37,426 bases of DNA, taken from NCBI GenBank assembly GCA_030656615.1, contig JAUSOY010000051.1, positions 1 to 37,426 of the forward strand, written 5' to 3'. Within the stretch, counting starts at the first letter, position 1, and each line of letters begins with the position of its first letter. Positions 8,702-16,189 of this stretch are shown here, piece by piece. A model generated the notes under the pieces. The model searched no databases, had not been told where the DNA came from, and worked only from the letters and a program-made list of their open reading frames with translations. The position numbers and the translations under genes were made by a program. The DNA is from Bacteroidales bacterium. GTDB lineage: Bacteria; Bacteroidota; Bacteroidia; Bacteroidales; TTA-H9.

Positions 8702-9459
8702 CTATTGCCTAAAATGCTATATTTTATTATGGATTCAGCGCTTTTGCCTCAAAAGAAAATCCATGAAAACAGCAGGAAGTGGTATGATCGAGTTGATTTT
8801 TTCAATCCCAGGATGCCAATGAACCTAATTTCAACAAATATAATGCTTTGAAAATAATTTTGAACAATGCATGTAAATATTTCATTCTAACTGTTTCATT
8901 TTTACCGCAGAGAACGCAAAGATGGATTTTAGTTTTCGCTAACCCACTTTCCTATTTTAAATCGCAAATTCAACCGCAGAGAGCCGCAAAGAATTCAGTT
9001 TTAATGCAATGGTCTCTGCGTACCTCTGCGTTTTCTTAGCGTCCTTTGCGGTTAAAGGTCGTTTTTTACCACAGTGAGCCGCAGAGAATTCAGTTTTAAT
9101 TTAATGGCCTCTGCGTACCTCTGCGTCTTCTTAGCGTTCTTTGCGGTTAATGGTCGTTTATTACCTCAGAGAGCCGCAAAGAATTCAGTTTTAATTTAAT
9201 GGCCTCTGCGTCTACTTAGCGTTCTTTGCGGTTAAAGGCCGTTTGTTACCGCAGAGATCCGCAGAGAAATTGTAGTATAATTTGTATTTGTTTCTCTCTT
9301 CATTAATGGTGTATAGAACCGCAGAGAATCGCAGAGAAAAACGAAATTCGGGTATTTGAATTCTCAGCGGTACTTTGCGTTTGCTTTGCGTACTCTGCGT
9401 TCAAAAGAGTTTCAATATCCGCACTATTGGAAATGCCAAGTTTTTAACAAAGATTTTTA
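8702..9459. repeat. Array leader and tandem GCAGAG-type repeats
   Basis: Gene-free stretch between the array and the GxxExxY gene. The first 190 bases are AT-rich leader. From about 8908 to 9405 there are diverged copies of an 85-100 bp unit. The clearest three start near 8971, 9068 and 9162, with partial copies at 8908, 9247 and 9319. Each unit opens with ACCGCAGAGAGCCGCA and closes with CTTAGCGTTCTTTGCGGTTA, so it can fold on itself. Such repeats are widespread between genes in Bacteroidota. Open frames across them are not credible genes. Confidence 0.8.
8835..8867 (-). promoter_or_regulatory. Candidate array leader promoter
   Basis: On the minus strand TATATTTG (8842-8835) fits the Bacteroidota -7 element TAnnTTTG. 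A TTG lies 22 bases upstream (8867-8865), slightly longer than the usual 19-21. Transcription would start near 8828 and enter the array after a leader of about 125 bases. The same -7 octamer occurs upstream of cas9 and of the tracrRNA. Confidence 0.5.
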
Positions 9460-9837
9460 TTATAGTTTATAAACCAATCTTTTTAAACCATCAATTATCC
9501 GAAGGACATTGAAATTCATTAGCAAACCTAATTTGCACCCTGACAGCTTTAAATATGTTAATACCTGGGCTGTGTGAATTTCATTCAAAGCTTCTACCGA
9601 CTTAACTTCAATAATTACTTTGTTTTCGACTATCAAATCAAGCCTATATCCGGCATCCAGTTTAACATCTTTATAAATCAATGGCAGAGCCTTTTGTTTT
9701 TCAACTCTTAAGCCTGCCTCCATCAGTTCATAGTAAAGACATTCTACATATGCATTCTCAAGCAAACCCGGTCCTAAGGATTTATGTACTTCAATTGCCC
9801 GACCTATAATTTTTTCTGAGATTTCGTTCTCGCTCAT
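9460..9837 (-). CDS. GxxExxY family protein (PD-(D/E)XK-like)
   Basis: A 125-residue protein of the GxxExxY family (PDDEXK_3). The naming motif is GLLENAY at 24-30. A nuclease-like core follows: Asp67 in YRLDLIV, then Glu77-Val-Lys79 in IIEVKS, and Gln91 in AQVLTYLKL, which together fit the D...ExK...Q pattern of PD-(D/E)XK enzymes. Nuclease activity has not been seen in the sequence, only the fold signature. It starts 18 bases after the cas2 stop on the same strand, so it is probably co-transcribed with cas9-cas1-cas2 and lies between them and the array. The family is very common in Bacteroidota outside CRISPR loci, so the association could be chance. ATG at 9837 gives the usual family length. 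Confidence 0.88.
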   Translation of the reverse strand: MSENEISEKIIGRAIEVHKSLGPGLLENAYVECLYYELMEAGLRVEKQKALPLIYKDVKLDAGYRLDLIVENKVIIEVKSVEALNEIHTAQVLTYLKLSGCKLGLLMNFNVLRIIDGLKRLVYKL

Positions 9838-9855
9838 TATATACTCTCCTTTTAT

Positions 9856-10194
9856 TTAAAATAACTCTAGTTGTTTCGGTACGGGGCCGAGCGGTTTTGA
9901 CTCCCTACCCCAGAAATTGAAAATATCTCCGTATTGCTTATCTGTAATCATTAAAATACTAACTTGACCTTTCTCCGGAATAAAGGATTTCGTTCTCTTT
10001 ATATGCACATCAGCACTTTCTCTGCTTGCACAATGACGAGTATAAACAGAAAATTGCATCATGCTAAAACCATCCTTCTCCAGTTTTTTTCGGAAACCTG
10101 TTGCCTCCTTTCTTTCTTTTTTTGTACCGACAGGAAGGTCAAAAAATACAAACAGCCACATAATATGGTAGGCATTTAATCGTATTTGTGACAT
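9856..10194 (-). CDS. cas2: CRISPR-associated endoribonuclease Cas2
   Basis: A 112-residue Cas2, the structural partner of Cas1 in the spacer integration complex. The ferredoxin-like fold opens with the first strand MWLFVFFDLP, whose Asp19 is the conserved metal-site residue. A basic helix (GTKKERKEATGFRKKLEKDG) follows, then FSVYTRHC and a strand VSILMITDKQ. The N-terminus carries about ten residues before the first strand, as in other type II-C Cas2 proteins of the phylum. It begins 7 bases after the cas1 stop, so the two are tightly linked. No key residue is missing. Confidence 0.97.
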   Translation of the reverse strand: MSQIRLNAYHIMWLFVFFDLPVGTKKERKEATGFRKKLEKDGFSMMQFSVYTRHCASRESADVHIKRTKSFIPEKGQVSILMITDKQYGDIFNFWGRESKPLGPVPKQLELF

Positions 10195-10201
10195 TTTCCA
10201 T

Positions 10202-11101
10202 TTAAATAGTGTGTTTAAAATCCGGATACTGAATTTTTTTAGAGTCGCCTGCGAAACATCTTGCCAAGGAGGCTGAGGTTTGAGATAATGCGACCATCAG
10301 TGGTCTCATATTTTTCCCAATTTCCACATCAGCAGTCAGAATCTCAAGAAGTTTCATTTTTAACTGAGTATTCAGTTCTGAACGACCGCCTTCACTATTC
10401 CAGATTTTATACACTGCTTCATCAACCCATGGCCGATAAGGTTCCATAATATCATCAGCCAGACAGAAAGCATTGTATCGGTTTTTGTGAAAAATGCCCA
10501 GAGTTGAAAGTAAGCCGGAACCTGCCAAAGCCCGGGCAACAGCAGCCCGTAATATGATATACCCATAATTTAATAAAGGATTTGGCGGTTCCCCGTATCG
10601 ATCCCTGACAAATTCTTTTCCAAAGAGTCTGGGCCAGTATAGCCGGGCAGCAACCCCTTCGCGGTTATCTGTATCCCCGCTTTTTACCTCATTGGCGAGA
10701 ATATACAAATCTTTATAATTGAATCCGAGTTTTTTAAGAAATGCTGACTGGTTGGTAATTTTTTGTTCAACCGTTTGTTTCCAAAGTTGTTTTTTGAGAG
10801 GTTCAGAGGCCGCAATTTGTTGAGAAAATAGTTCACCCTGAATGTTGTTGCTATCCAGATTCAGGAGCATAGACGAAGGCATATGCTTTTCATTGCAGAA
10901 TACTACGGCTATGTTATTTTCGTTCAGCGCCGAAAGCAATGGCAAAGTGATGCTTACTTGCATATTCTCCACTACCACAAAACCAATATCCTCAATGGGT
11001 ACCGACCTGAGCTCGGAAGTTTCAGTTAGATTTATTACTAATTGATTGTCTTTTAAATTAAGACGCGAAGGCTTGCTGAAAAAGATGGTGCGTTTGAGCA
11101 T
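10202..11101 (-). CDS. cas1: CRISPR-associated endonuclease Cas1 (type II)
   Basis: A 299-residue Cas1 integrase that, with Cas2, inserts new spacers at the leader end of the array. The N-terminal beta domain is about 1-85. The helical catalytic domain shows the three metal ligands: Glu148 in NREGVAARLYW, His205 in LGIFHKNRYN and Glu220 in ADDIMEPYRPW. These match positions known from type II-A Cas1 of Streptococcus. It starts 53 bases after the cas9 stop and is followed at once by cas2. No cas4 or csn2 gene is present, which makes the locus type II-C. Confidence 0.98.
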   Translation of the reverse strand: MLKRTIFFSKPSRLNLKDNQLVINLTETSELRSVPIEDIGFVVVENMQVSITLPLLSALNENNIAVVFCNEKHMPSSMLLNLDSNNIQGELFSQQIAASEPLKKQLWKQTVEQKITNQSAFLKKLGFNYKDLYILANEVKSGDTDNREGVAARLYWPRLFGKEFVRDRYGEPPNPLLNYGYIILRAAVARALAGSGLLSTLGIFHKNRYNAFCLADDIMEPYRPWVDEAVYKIWNSEGGRSELNTQLKMKLLEILTADVEIGKNMRPLMVALSQTSASLARCFAGDSKKIQYPDFKHTI

Positions 11102-11154
11102 GTTTTAAATAGGTGTTTTGCATGTTTCACTACACATTCGGCCAACTGAAAAAA

Positions 11155-14100
11155 CTATAAAAAAACAATCTTACTTGTTGGAGTAATTTTAAAGTCATAG
11201 CCTTCTACAAGACAATCAAATGAATTGACTCCGATTTTAATCCATGGATATTTTTTATGTTCTCCAATATTTTTCCCGCCCTTCATTCCGGTTTTTAAAC
11301 CCATAAATGGTGTGATCTCTTTTTTCTCTCTTGCTTCAATATGGTGTAATAATTTAATTGCGGATTGTTCCACATCCAATTGGGTAATTTGGAAAAGCCT
11401 TTCAAGAATTTTCGAATCTGTCATTTCCTTAAGTTCACTGGGTGAATCGTTGTAAAGTAGCACCATTTTACCTTTTGTTATGATATATTTTAATGGATTT
11501 CCATCGCTATCCTTTTCTGGAGATATCGGATATTGTTTTTTATTTACATTACTCGATTTAAAATAACTGCCAGCATCGAACATATTAATTAAGATGCTTG
11601 ATCGCTTGATTTTTCCGTTATTATCAACCCCTTCATAGATAGCCATGCAATAATTCTCATTATTTTGAGCATAAATCTTCTGTTTATGAAGTTGACGAGA
11701 TATTGAAAGGGCGGGATGGTCTTTAATTATTAATGGATTTTTTACTGAGTTGGCATAAATTCTTACTTTCCGAATTGGGATGCCCTTTTCTTCATTCATC
11801 CAAATTGTGCCAATGAGTTTGTTTTTTTGTTTGGGATTTGATGAAATCATCAATATTTTATCCTTGACACCATTCTGAACTTTGACTTTTACTGCTTCAT
11901 CAACAATATTATCAATATCAGTCGCTTTCAAACTTTCCAAATTCTTTCGGATTACAGTTCTTATCTCGCCATGGTTTGAGGAGGTTTTAATTCTGCCATA
12001 AATACTTTCCTGATGCAAAGAGCCCCTTACTGTATCACCCTGCTGTAGTCTTGGCATTTTCAAACCCAGCTCATCAAGTTTGTATTTGACCTTATTGTTA
12101 CTGTCCTTTATAACAATAGTTTTTCCATTTTCATCTTTTTCTGTTTCAGCCACATACTGTTTTTTACCTCTAATTCTCAGGACTTTTATTGTTTGTTTTC
12201 CTGCATTGTCTGGCGTATGATGCGATACTAAAATTTCATCTTCAAGTCTCTTTAAGTCTTGGGTAAATGTTGGCCATGGTTTTGAGCCTTCAAAAAGCTC
12301 TTTCACCCTTTTATAGTTTTCCTTATCTGGGTCGTCTTCTAAAGTCCATGCATGTGCCAAGATATCATATTTGTCTTTGGTCATACAAGCAATGGTAATG
12401 GCATCTATTGTGTGATGTGTATGTTTGCTCCTATCCTTTATTGCATAATACTTATTGCCATTTTCAACAAACCCTGGCTGCAATCCCCATGCCTTTCTAA
12501 ATTCTGAAACCATTCCTCCTTTTACAGATTCCACTCGTTCAAAGTATGATTTTAAGTAAGCCCTTGCATATTTAGTAATTAAACCAGTATCTGGAATTTG
12601 GCTGTTTTTAAATCCAACTTTAGGTTCTTTCATAATAAAACGTTCATATTTTCCTTTTAAATAATCACGTTTTAATGTAAGGTAATGCCTTCTCCTGATT
12701 TTTTTGTCCTTAGCCTCTTTAGTTGTAGCTTGTGAAGTAGATTTAACAATTCGTTCAATTTCCCATGATAGCTTTTCAGCCTCCTTCAGCCAGTGTTCAA
12801 CTCTGTTTTTAATATCTTCATAATTTGCCAATTCAATCGGCATCTTATTTCTTTTAATTTCTCTATTAAATCGTTGACTACATAAAGTTTTGTTCATTAA
12901 TGAATTGTCCTGAGATATGCTTCTGGGTATTGTATGTTCAATGTCATATTTTGGGTTAGTACCTATTATGTCACAAATACTAATATTGTTGCCGCCTTCA
13001 TAAATGTCTTTTTTGTCTTGTTCAAGCCACAATTGATAGCGAAGAATGTCATCTTCGGTGGGCTCTATTTCTTTTTTGCATTCTCCAAAATACAGATTCT
13101 TTATTTCTTCCCTGTATAGCTCACGATTCTTTTTGTTTTCATTTTGGAAATCCTGAATCCCTTTACGTCTATTAGAATCATTTAATTCACGGGCCAACTC
13201 GATATGAACTCTGGTTTTTGGATCAATTTGACCTTCTTTTATCAATGTATTAAGTACTTTACGTAATTGATGTAAAGCACGCATAGCCATTGGATTTTTA
13301 ATAGAAGAAACCATAGGACTACCCAAAATCATTTGCTCATTACCGTGCTCATCTTTACTTACCTTTACTTTATAAACTTCAATGTCTGAAGGATGATAGA
13401 GTTTTTTGATACAAGATTCGTCACTACAAAAAACTTCACCTGTTTCATTTTTTCCCATTAAGAATTCTAATAGTTTCTCATCCAGTCTTTTAATCGCAAT
13501 AAATTCATGCTTTTTAAGTTGCTCAATAAATCGTGGAAATAACTCATCGACAACTTCTTTTTGTCTGTCCGTTATTTTATAAGTGTTGAAGTATGGTTGT
13601 AATTTTTCAAGTAGTTCTTTTCTGTAGTAATTTTCAGCTTCTACAGAGTAATAATAGTTGTTTATTTTACAGGCTTTGATTAGAGCATTTATTACATCTA
13701 ATCTGTCATTTTCCGCTGTGTAGTTATCTATTATATCAACAACTTTGTTCTGAATTTTCGATCTTTCATATAAGTCACTCCATATGCTTTCATCAACTAT
13801 ATTACAAATATTTGCCATAAAAACAGCATGCGAATACAAAAATCCATTTTTCAAGAAGGGTATGATTTTATTTATCGCATTCAAGCTTAAGCTTGCAAAA
13901 TCTTTTTTCATCCGGATTTTACTAAAAGATTTAGCTCTTTTTTCGTCCAGCCTTAATTTGTCTTTTGCATATTCCTCTAGGTAAAGATCGGATTTAGAAA
14001 CGGAAATCAAATGCCAAATATCTTTGTAGTCAACAATTCTGGTTACTGGCTCTCCTTTTTTATTTTTTGTCTGGTATGTGTATTTTTTAGTATTCCATTC

Positions 14101-15537
14101 CTCACCAAATATATTTTTCAAGGATGATGATACTGGACAACCTATCACGGTATCTTTCCTCTTATAATTGAATATAAATTGCGCAGTATCCTTTGCCGAT
14201 GATTTGTAGTATGCAAATATGCATCCTTTAGGTATTAGCTCATTAGCCAAATCTTCAAAATTGAATTTATCTTTCTTCCGTAAAAACTTGGGAACAAGTT
14301 TTTGTTTTTCCTCAAGTGTTAAAAACCTCAAATAAGTATCCTCTGGTCCTTGAAATTTTATTGTATTAATATATGACCACATCCTGTATTCTTCAAAATC
14401 AGGGTGAGAAATGGAACAACGTGTTTTGCTTTTTTCAAGAGAGCATTTGCCAACTGAACCTTTTTGGGATTTTAATGGTCTTTGGAAAAAAATTGCCCTA
14501 TATAATTCTCTTATTAAGCCATTGTAACGCTTTTCCGGAAGCTTTTCAGCGTAGTTTATACCTTCAATACCCTGGATTTTGCAGATGTGTTCTAATTCAG
14601 CTAAATAGTGATCTTCTCTAGCTGTATAATGATTCCTAATTTTTGCTCGGTTAATTTTTTCTTTTTTCTTAGTGGTTTTGTTTTCTACTTCAATCTCCTT
14701 ATTATAAAGACTATAAAAGTATTGACCAAGTGTTTCATGATTTCCTTCTTCCATTTTCTGAGTAATCTCATGGATTTGTTTTTTTACCTCTCCCAAATCC
14801 TCTTTTCTATTAAGTCTGGCAATAATTTTACTCTTCAACTCATCAATATCCGGCATGTTTTCCTTGAAAATCTTTTCAAAAGCTTTATAAAGAGTTAGAA
14901 TCTTTTTTTCACCTTCATCTAAATCGTTGGATTTTTTCTCAAATATGTCTAAACCATCAAAATATTCTTTAACGTCAATCATCATTTCATCAATTGTATC
15001 TGATTCATTAATGATATCTTCCAAATTCGGTATATGTTTTTCAATTATTCCATCTGCCGATTGATCTAAACGATTACTCAAGAATCCTCTTCTCTGTGCT
15101 ATATGGTATAATGCTCGCCCTAATTCAAAAAGTTGTACTTTTTGTTTGCTGGCTTTATCTCTCAAATGATAGGGAGTAATATTTAAAACATCATCCGTGC
15201 GTAACCAACTAATAAACTCCGGATTTAAAGGATACTTTTGAAAACCGGATTTTCTCCACTCTTCAACTTCAATAACTGATAGTGGACACATTTTGTGTTT
15301 AACCAGTACCATAAGTGTTTCATACTTTCGAAGTTTTCTTCTAAACTTGATTCTCCTTGCACTTCTATAACTTGTTCTTTCAGATGCTCTTGAACTCTCG
15401 ACCCCATTTTCGTTTTTTACACCTTCTGAAAATATTCTGACACCTTGGTCCATGAGTGAAAATGCACCATCATACATTTCTACCACAGCCCATCCAATGC
15501 TGTTGGTTCCCAAATCAAGTCCTAAAATTTTTGTCAT
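11155..15537 (-). CDS. cas9: CRISPR-associated endonuclease Cas9 (type II-C)
   Basis: A 1460-residue Cas9 that cuts DNA matched by a crRNA:tracrRNA guide. RuvC-I starts the protein (KILGLDLGTNSIGW, Asp8). The arginine-rich bridge helix is 50-75 (SARRIKFRRKLRKY). A long recognition lobe runs to about 745. RuvC-II holds Glu780 (HIELARELN). HNH holds His868 (YDIEHTIPRS), Asn882 and Asn891, spaced +14 and +23 as in SpCas9. RuvC-III holds His1042 and Asp1045 (HHTIDAITIA). The rest is the WED/PAM-interacting region. Both nuclease sites therefore look active. Start: ATG at 15537 begins directly at the RuvC-I strand; the frame stays open to 15606, but those 23 extra codons lie on the tracrRNA anti-repeat and are not protein. 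PAM cannot be read from here. Confidence 0.98.
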   Translation of the reverse strand: MTKILGLDLGTNSIGWAVVEMYDGAFSLMDQGVRIFSEGVKNENGVESSRASERTSYRSARRIKFRRKLRKYETLMVLVKHKMCPLSVIEVEEWRKSGFQKYPLNPEFISWLRTDDVLNITPYHLRDKASKQKVQLFELGRALYHIAQRRGFLSNRLDQSADGIIEKHIPNLEDIINESDTIDEMMIDVKEYFDGLDIFEKKSNDLDEGEKKILTLYKAFEKIFKENMPDIDELKSKIIARLNRKEDLGEVKKQIHEITQKMEEGNHETLGQYFYSLYNKEIEVENKTTKKKEKINRAKIRNHYTAREDHYLAELEHICKIQGIEGINYAEKLPEKRYNGLIRELYRAIFFQRPLKSQKGSVGKCSLEKSKTRCSISHPDFEEYRMWSYINTIKFQGPEDTYLRFLTLEEKQKLVPKFLRKKDKFNFEDLANELIPKGCIFAYYKSSAKDTAQFIFNYKRKDTVIGCPVSSSLKNIFGEEWNTKKYTYQTKNKKGEPVTRIVDYKDIWHLISVSKSDLYLEEYAKDKLRLDEKRAKSFSKIRMKKDFASLSLNAINKIIPFLKNGFLYSHAVFMANICNIVDESIWSDLYERSKIQNKVVDIIDNYTAENDRLDVINALIKACKINNYYYSVEAENYYRKELLEKLQPYFNTYKITDRQKEVVDELFPRFIEQLKKHEFIAIKRLDEKLLEFLMGKNETGEVFCSDESCIKKLYHPSDIEVYKVKVSKDEHGNEQMILGSPMVSSIKNPMAMRALHQLRKVLNTLIKEGQIDPKTRVHIELARELNDSNRRKGIQDFQNENKKNRELYREEIKNLYFGECKKEIEPTEDDILRYQLWLEQDKKDIYEGGNNISICDIIGTNPKYDIEHTIPRSISQDNSLMNKTLCSQRFNREIKRNKMPIELANYEDIKNRVEHWLKEAEKLSWEIERIVKSTSQATTKEAKDKKIRRRHYLTLKRDYLKGKYERFIMKEPKVGFKNSQIPDTGLITKYARAYLKSYFERVESVKGGMVSEFRKAWGLQPGFVENGNKYYAIKDRSKHTHHTIDAITIACMTKDKYDILAHAWTLEDDPDKENYKRVKELFEGSKPWPTFTQDLKRLEDEILVSHHTPDNAGKQTIKVLRIRGKKQYVAETEKDENGKTIVIKDSNNKVKYKLDELGLKMPRLQQGDTVRGSLHQESIYGRIKTSSNHGEIRTVIRKNLESLKATDIDNIVDEAVKVKVQNGVKDKILMISSNPKQKNKLIGTIWMNEEKGIPIRKVRIYANSVKNPLIIKDHPALSISRQLHKQKIYAQNNENYCMAIYEGVDNNGKIKRSSILINMFDAGSYFKSSNVNKKQYPISPEKDSDGNPLKYIITKGKMVLLYNDSPSELKEMTDSKILERLFQITQLDVEQSAIKLLHHIEAREKKEITPFMGLKTGMKGGKNIGEHKKYPWIKIGVNSFDCLVEGYDFKITPTSKIVFL

Positions 15538-15541
15538 CGTA

Positions 15542-15571
15542 TTGCTTTTTGAATTTTTAATCGTATATTTG
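15542..15571 (+). promoter_or_regulatory. Predicted tracrRNA promoter
   Basis: TTG at 15542-15544, a 19-base spacer, then TATATTTG at 15564-15571 match the Bacteroidota -33 / -7 promoter pattern. The start point would be near 15577, just before the anti-repeat. The promoter lies between the cas9 start codon and the tracrRNA, pointing away from cas9. Confidence 0.7.
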
Positions 15572-15576
15572 TCTCT

Positions 15577-15667
15577 TAAGATTAATTTCCAATTCGATCT
15601 TATCACAATAAGGCTATATGCCGAAGGAATTTATTCCTATACTCTCGCTTCGGTGGGAGTTTTTTTT
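15577..15667 (+). ncRNA. tracrRNA
   Basis: Predicted trans-activating CRISPR RNA of about 90 nt. The anti-repeat pairs with the crRNA repeat in two blocks: 15602-15609 with repeat bases 1-8 (TATCACAAT, two wobbles) and 15587-15595 with repeat bases 17-25 (TTCCAATTC, perfect), leaving the usual internal bulge. Next comes AAGG and a small nexus hairpin GGC/GCC (15612-15622), then a second hairpin AGGAA/UUCCU (15625-15638). The end is a terminator, an 8-bp stem with a UUCG tetraloop (15641-15660), followed by a T-run to 15667. CACAATAAGGC resembles the same position in the Neisseria tracrRNA. It is antisense to the cas9 leader. The exact 5' end is inferred. Confidence 0.9.
15641..15667 (+). terminator. 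tracrRNA intrinsic terminator
   Basis: Stem 15641-15648 with 15653-15660 (two G-U wobbles) closed by a C(UUCG)G tetraloop, then eight T. The opposite strand has no T-run after the stem, so a cas9 transcript entering from the right should read through. Confidence 0.88.
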
Positions 15668-15696
15668 ATGCTACTAATTGATTTAAACTTATCATA

Positions 15697-15726
15697 CAAA
15701 TATAAATAAGAAGTTAATTACTGCAA
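15697..15726 (-). promoter_or_regulatory. Predicted cas9 operon promoter
   Basis: On the minus strand, TTG (15726-15724), a 19-base spacer and TATATTTG (15704-15697) fit the Bacteroidota pattern exactly as the tracrRNA promoter does. Transcription would start near 15690, giving a cas9 leader of about 150 bases that runs antisense through the whole tracrRNA. Confidence 0.6.
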
Positions 15727-15729
15727 TGC

Positions 15730-16189
15730 TTTACGTGAGATTTTTCTATCCTATTTTATATATTGTGTTTTTTAATGCTTAGTATTGGTTTTATTCTAAA
15801 AGGGTGATATTGACAATCCTCAATGCAATACTCTAATGGAATACACTCAAATAGTATTTTCCCCAGATCTTAAAATATCAATAAGTTTGGGGAAATCTCT
15901 TCACCAAAGTGGTATAATTGACGGAGGCTTCGATACGAATTAATGTAGATTTCAAAATCCCTTTGATATTCAACCTCCCTTCCCTCCGTTTTATATCCTT
16001 ACAGTCCAATACTTAAGGAATTTTTTTAATCAATTCTTTCTTCTTAGCTTTGCTCCAAATTATCATCCACGCGATTGTAAAAATCGTTAGCAGCCTTCGA
16101 CAATGGTTTCGCCTGCGCCTGAGGTTGTTTTCTTTTTTACATGGCGGTTGGAAATTGAGCATCTTAAAAATTTATATTATTCGCATTCT
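15730..16189. other. Intergenic region before carbamate kinase
   Basis: This is a 460-base AT-rich stretch without a credible gene. An 8-bp inverted repeat (TTTCCCCA 15858-15865, TGGGGAAA 15888-15895) overlaps TAAGTTTG (15882-15889), which fits a -7 element on the plus strand, although no good -33 TTG lies at the right distance. It could be an operator for the downstream genes, but that is a guess. The open frame of arcC extends to 16103, but those codons do not resemble the family. Confidence 0.4.

Noticed and set aside
8645-9039. Plus-strand open frames between array and GxxExxY gene
   Set aside because: They run through the last CRISPR repeat, the leader and dispersed repeats.
11155-15537. 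Inactive or broken Cas9
   Set aside because: The frame is intact and all RuvC and HNH residues are in place at the expected spacing.
16103-16189. 29-codon N-terminal extension of carbamate kinase
   Set aside because: The family starts at MKKLAVVAFGG; the upstream codons have no family resemblance.
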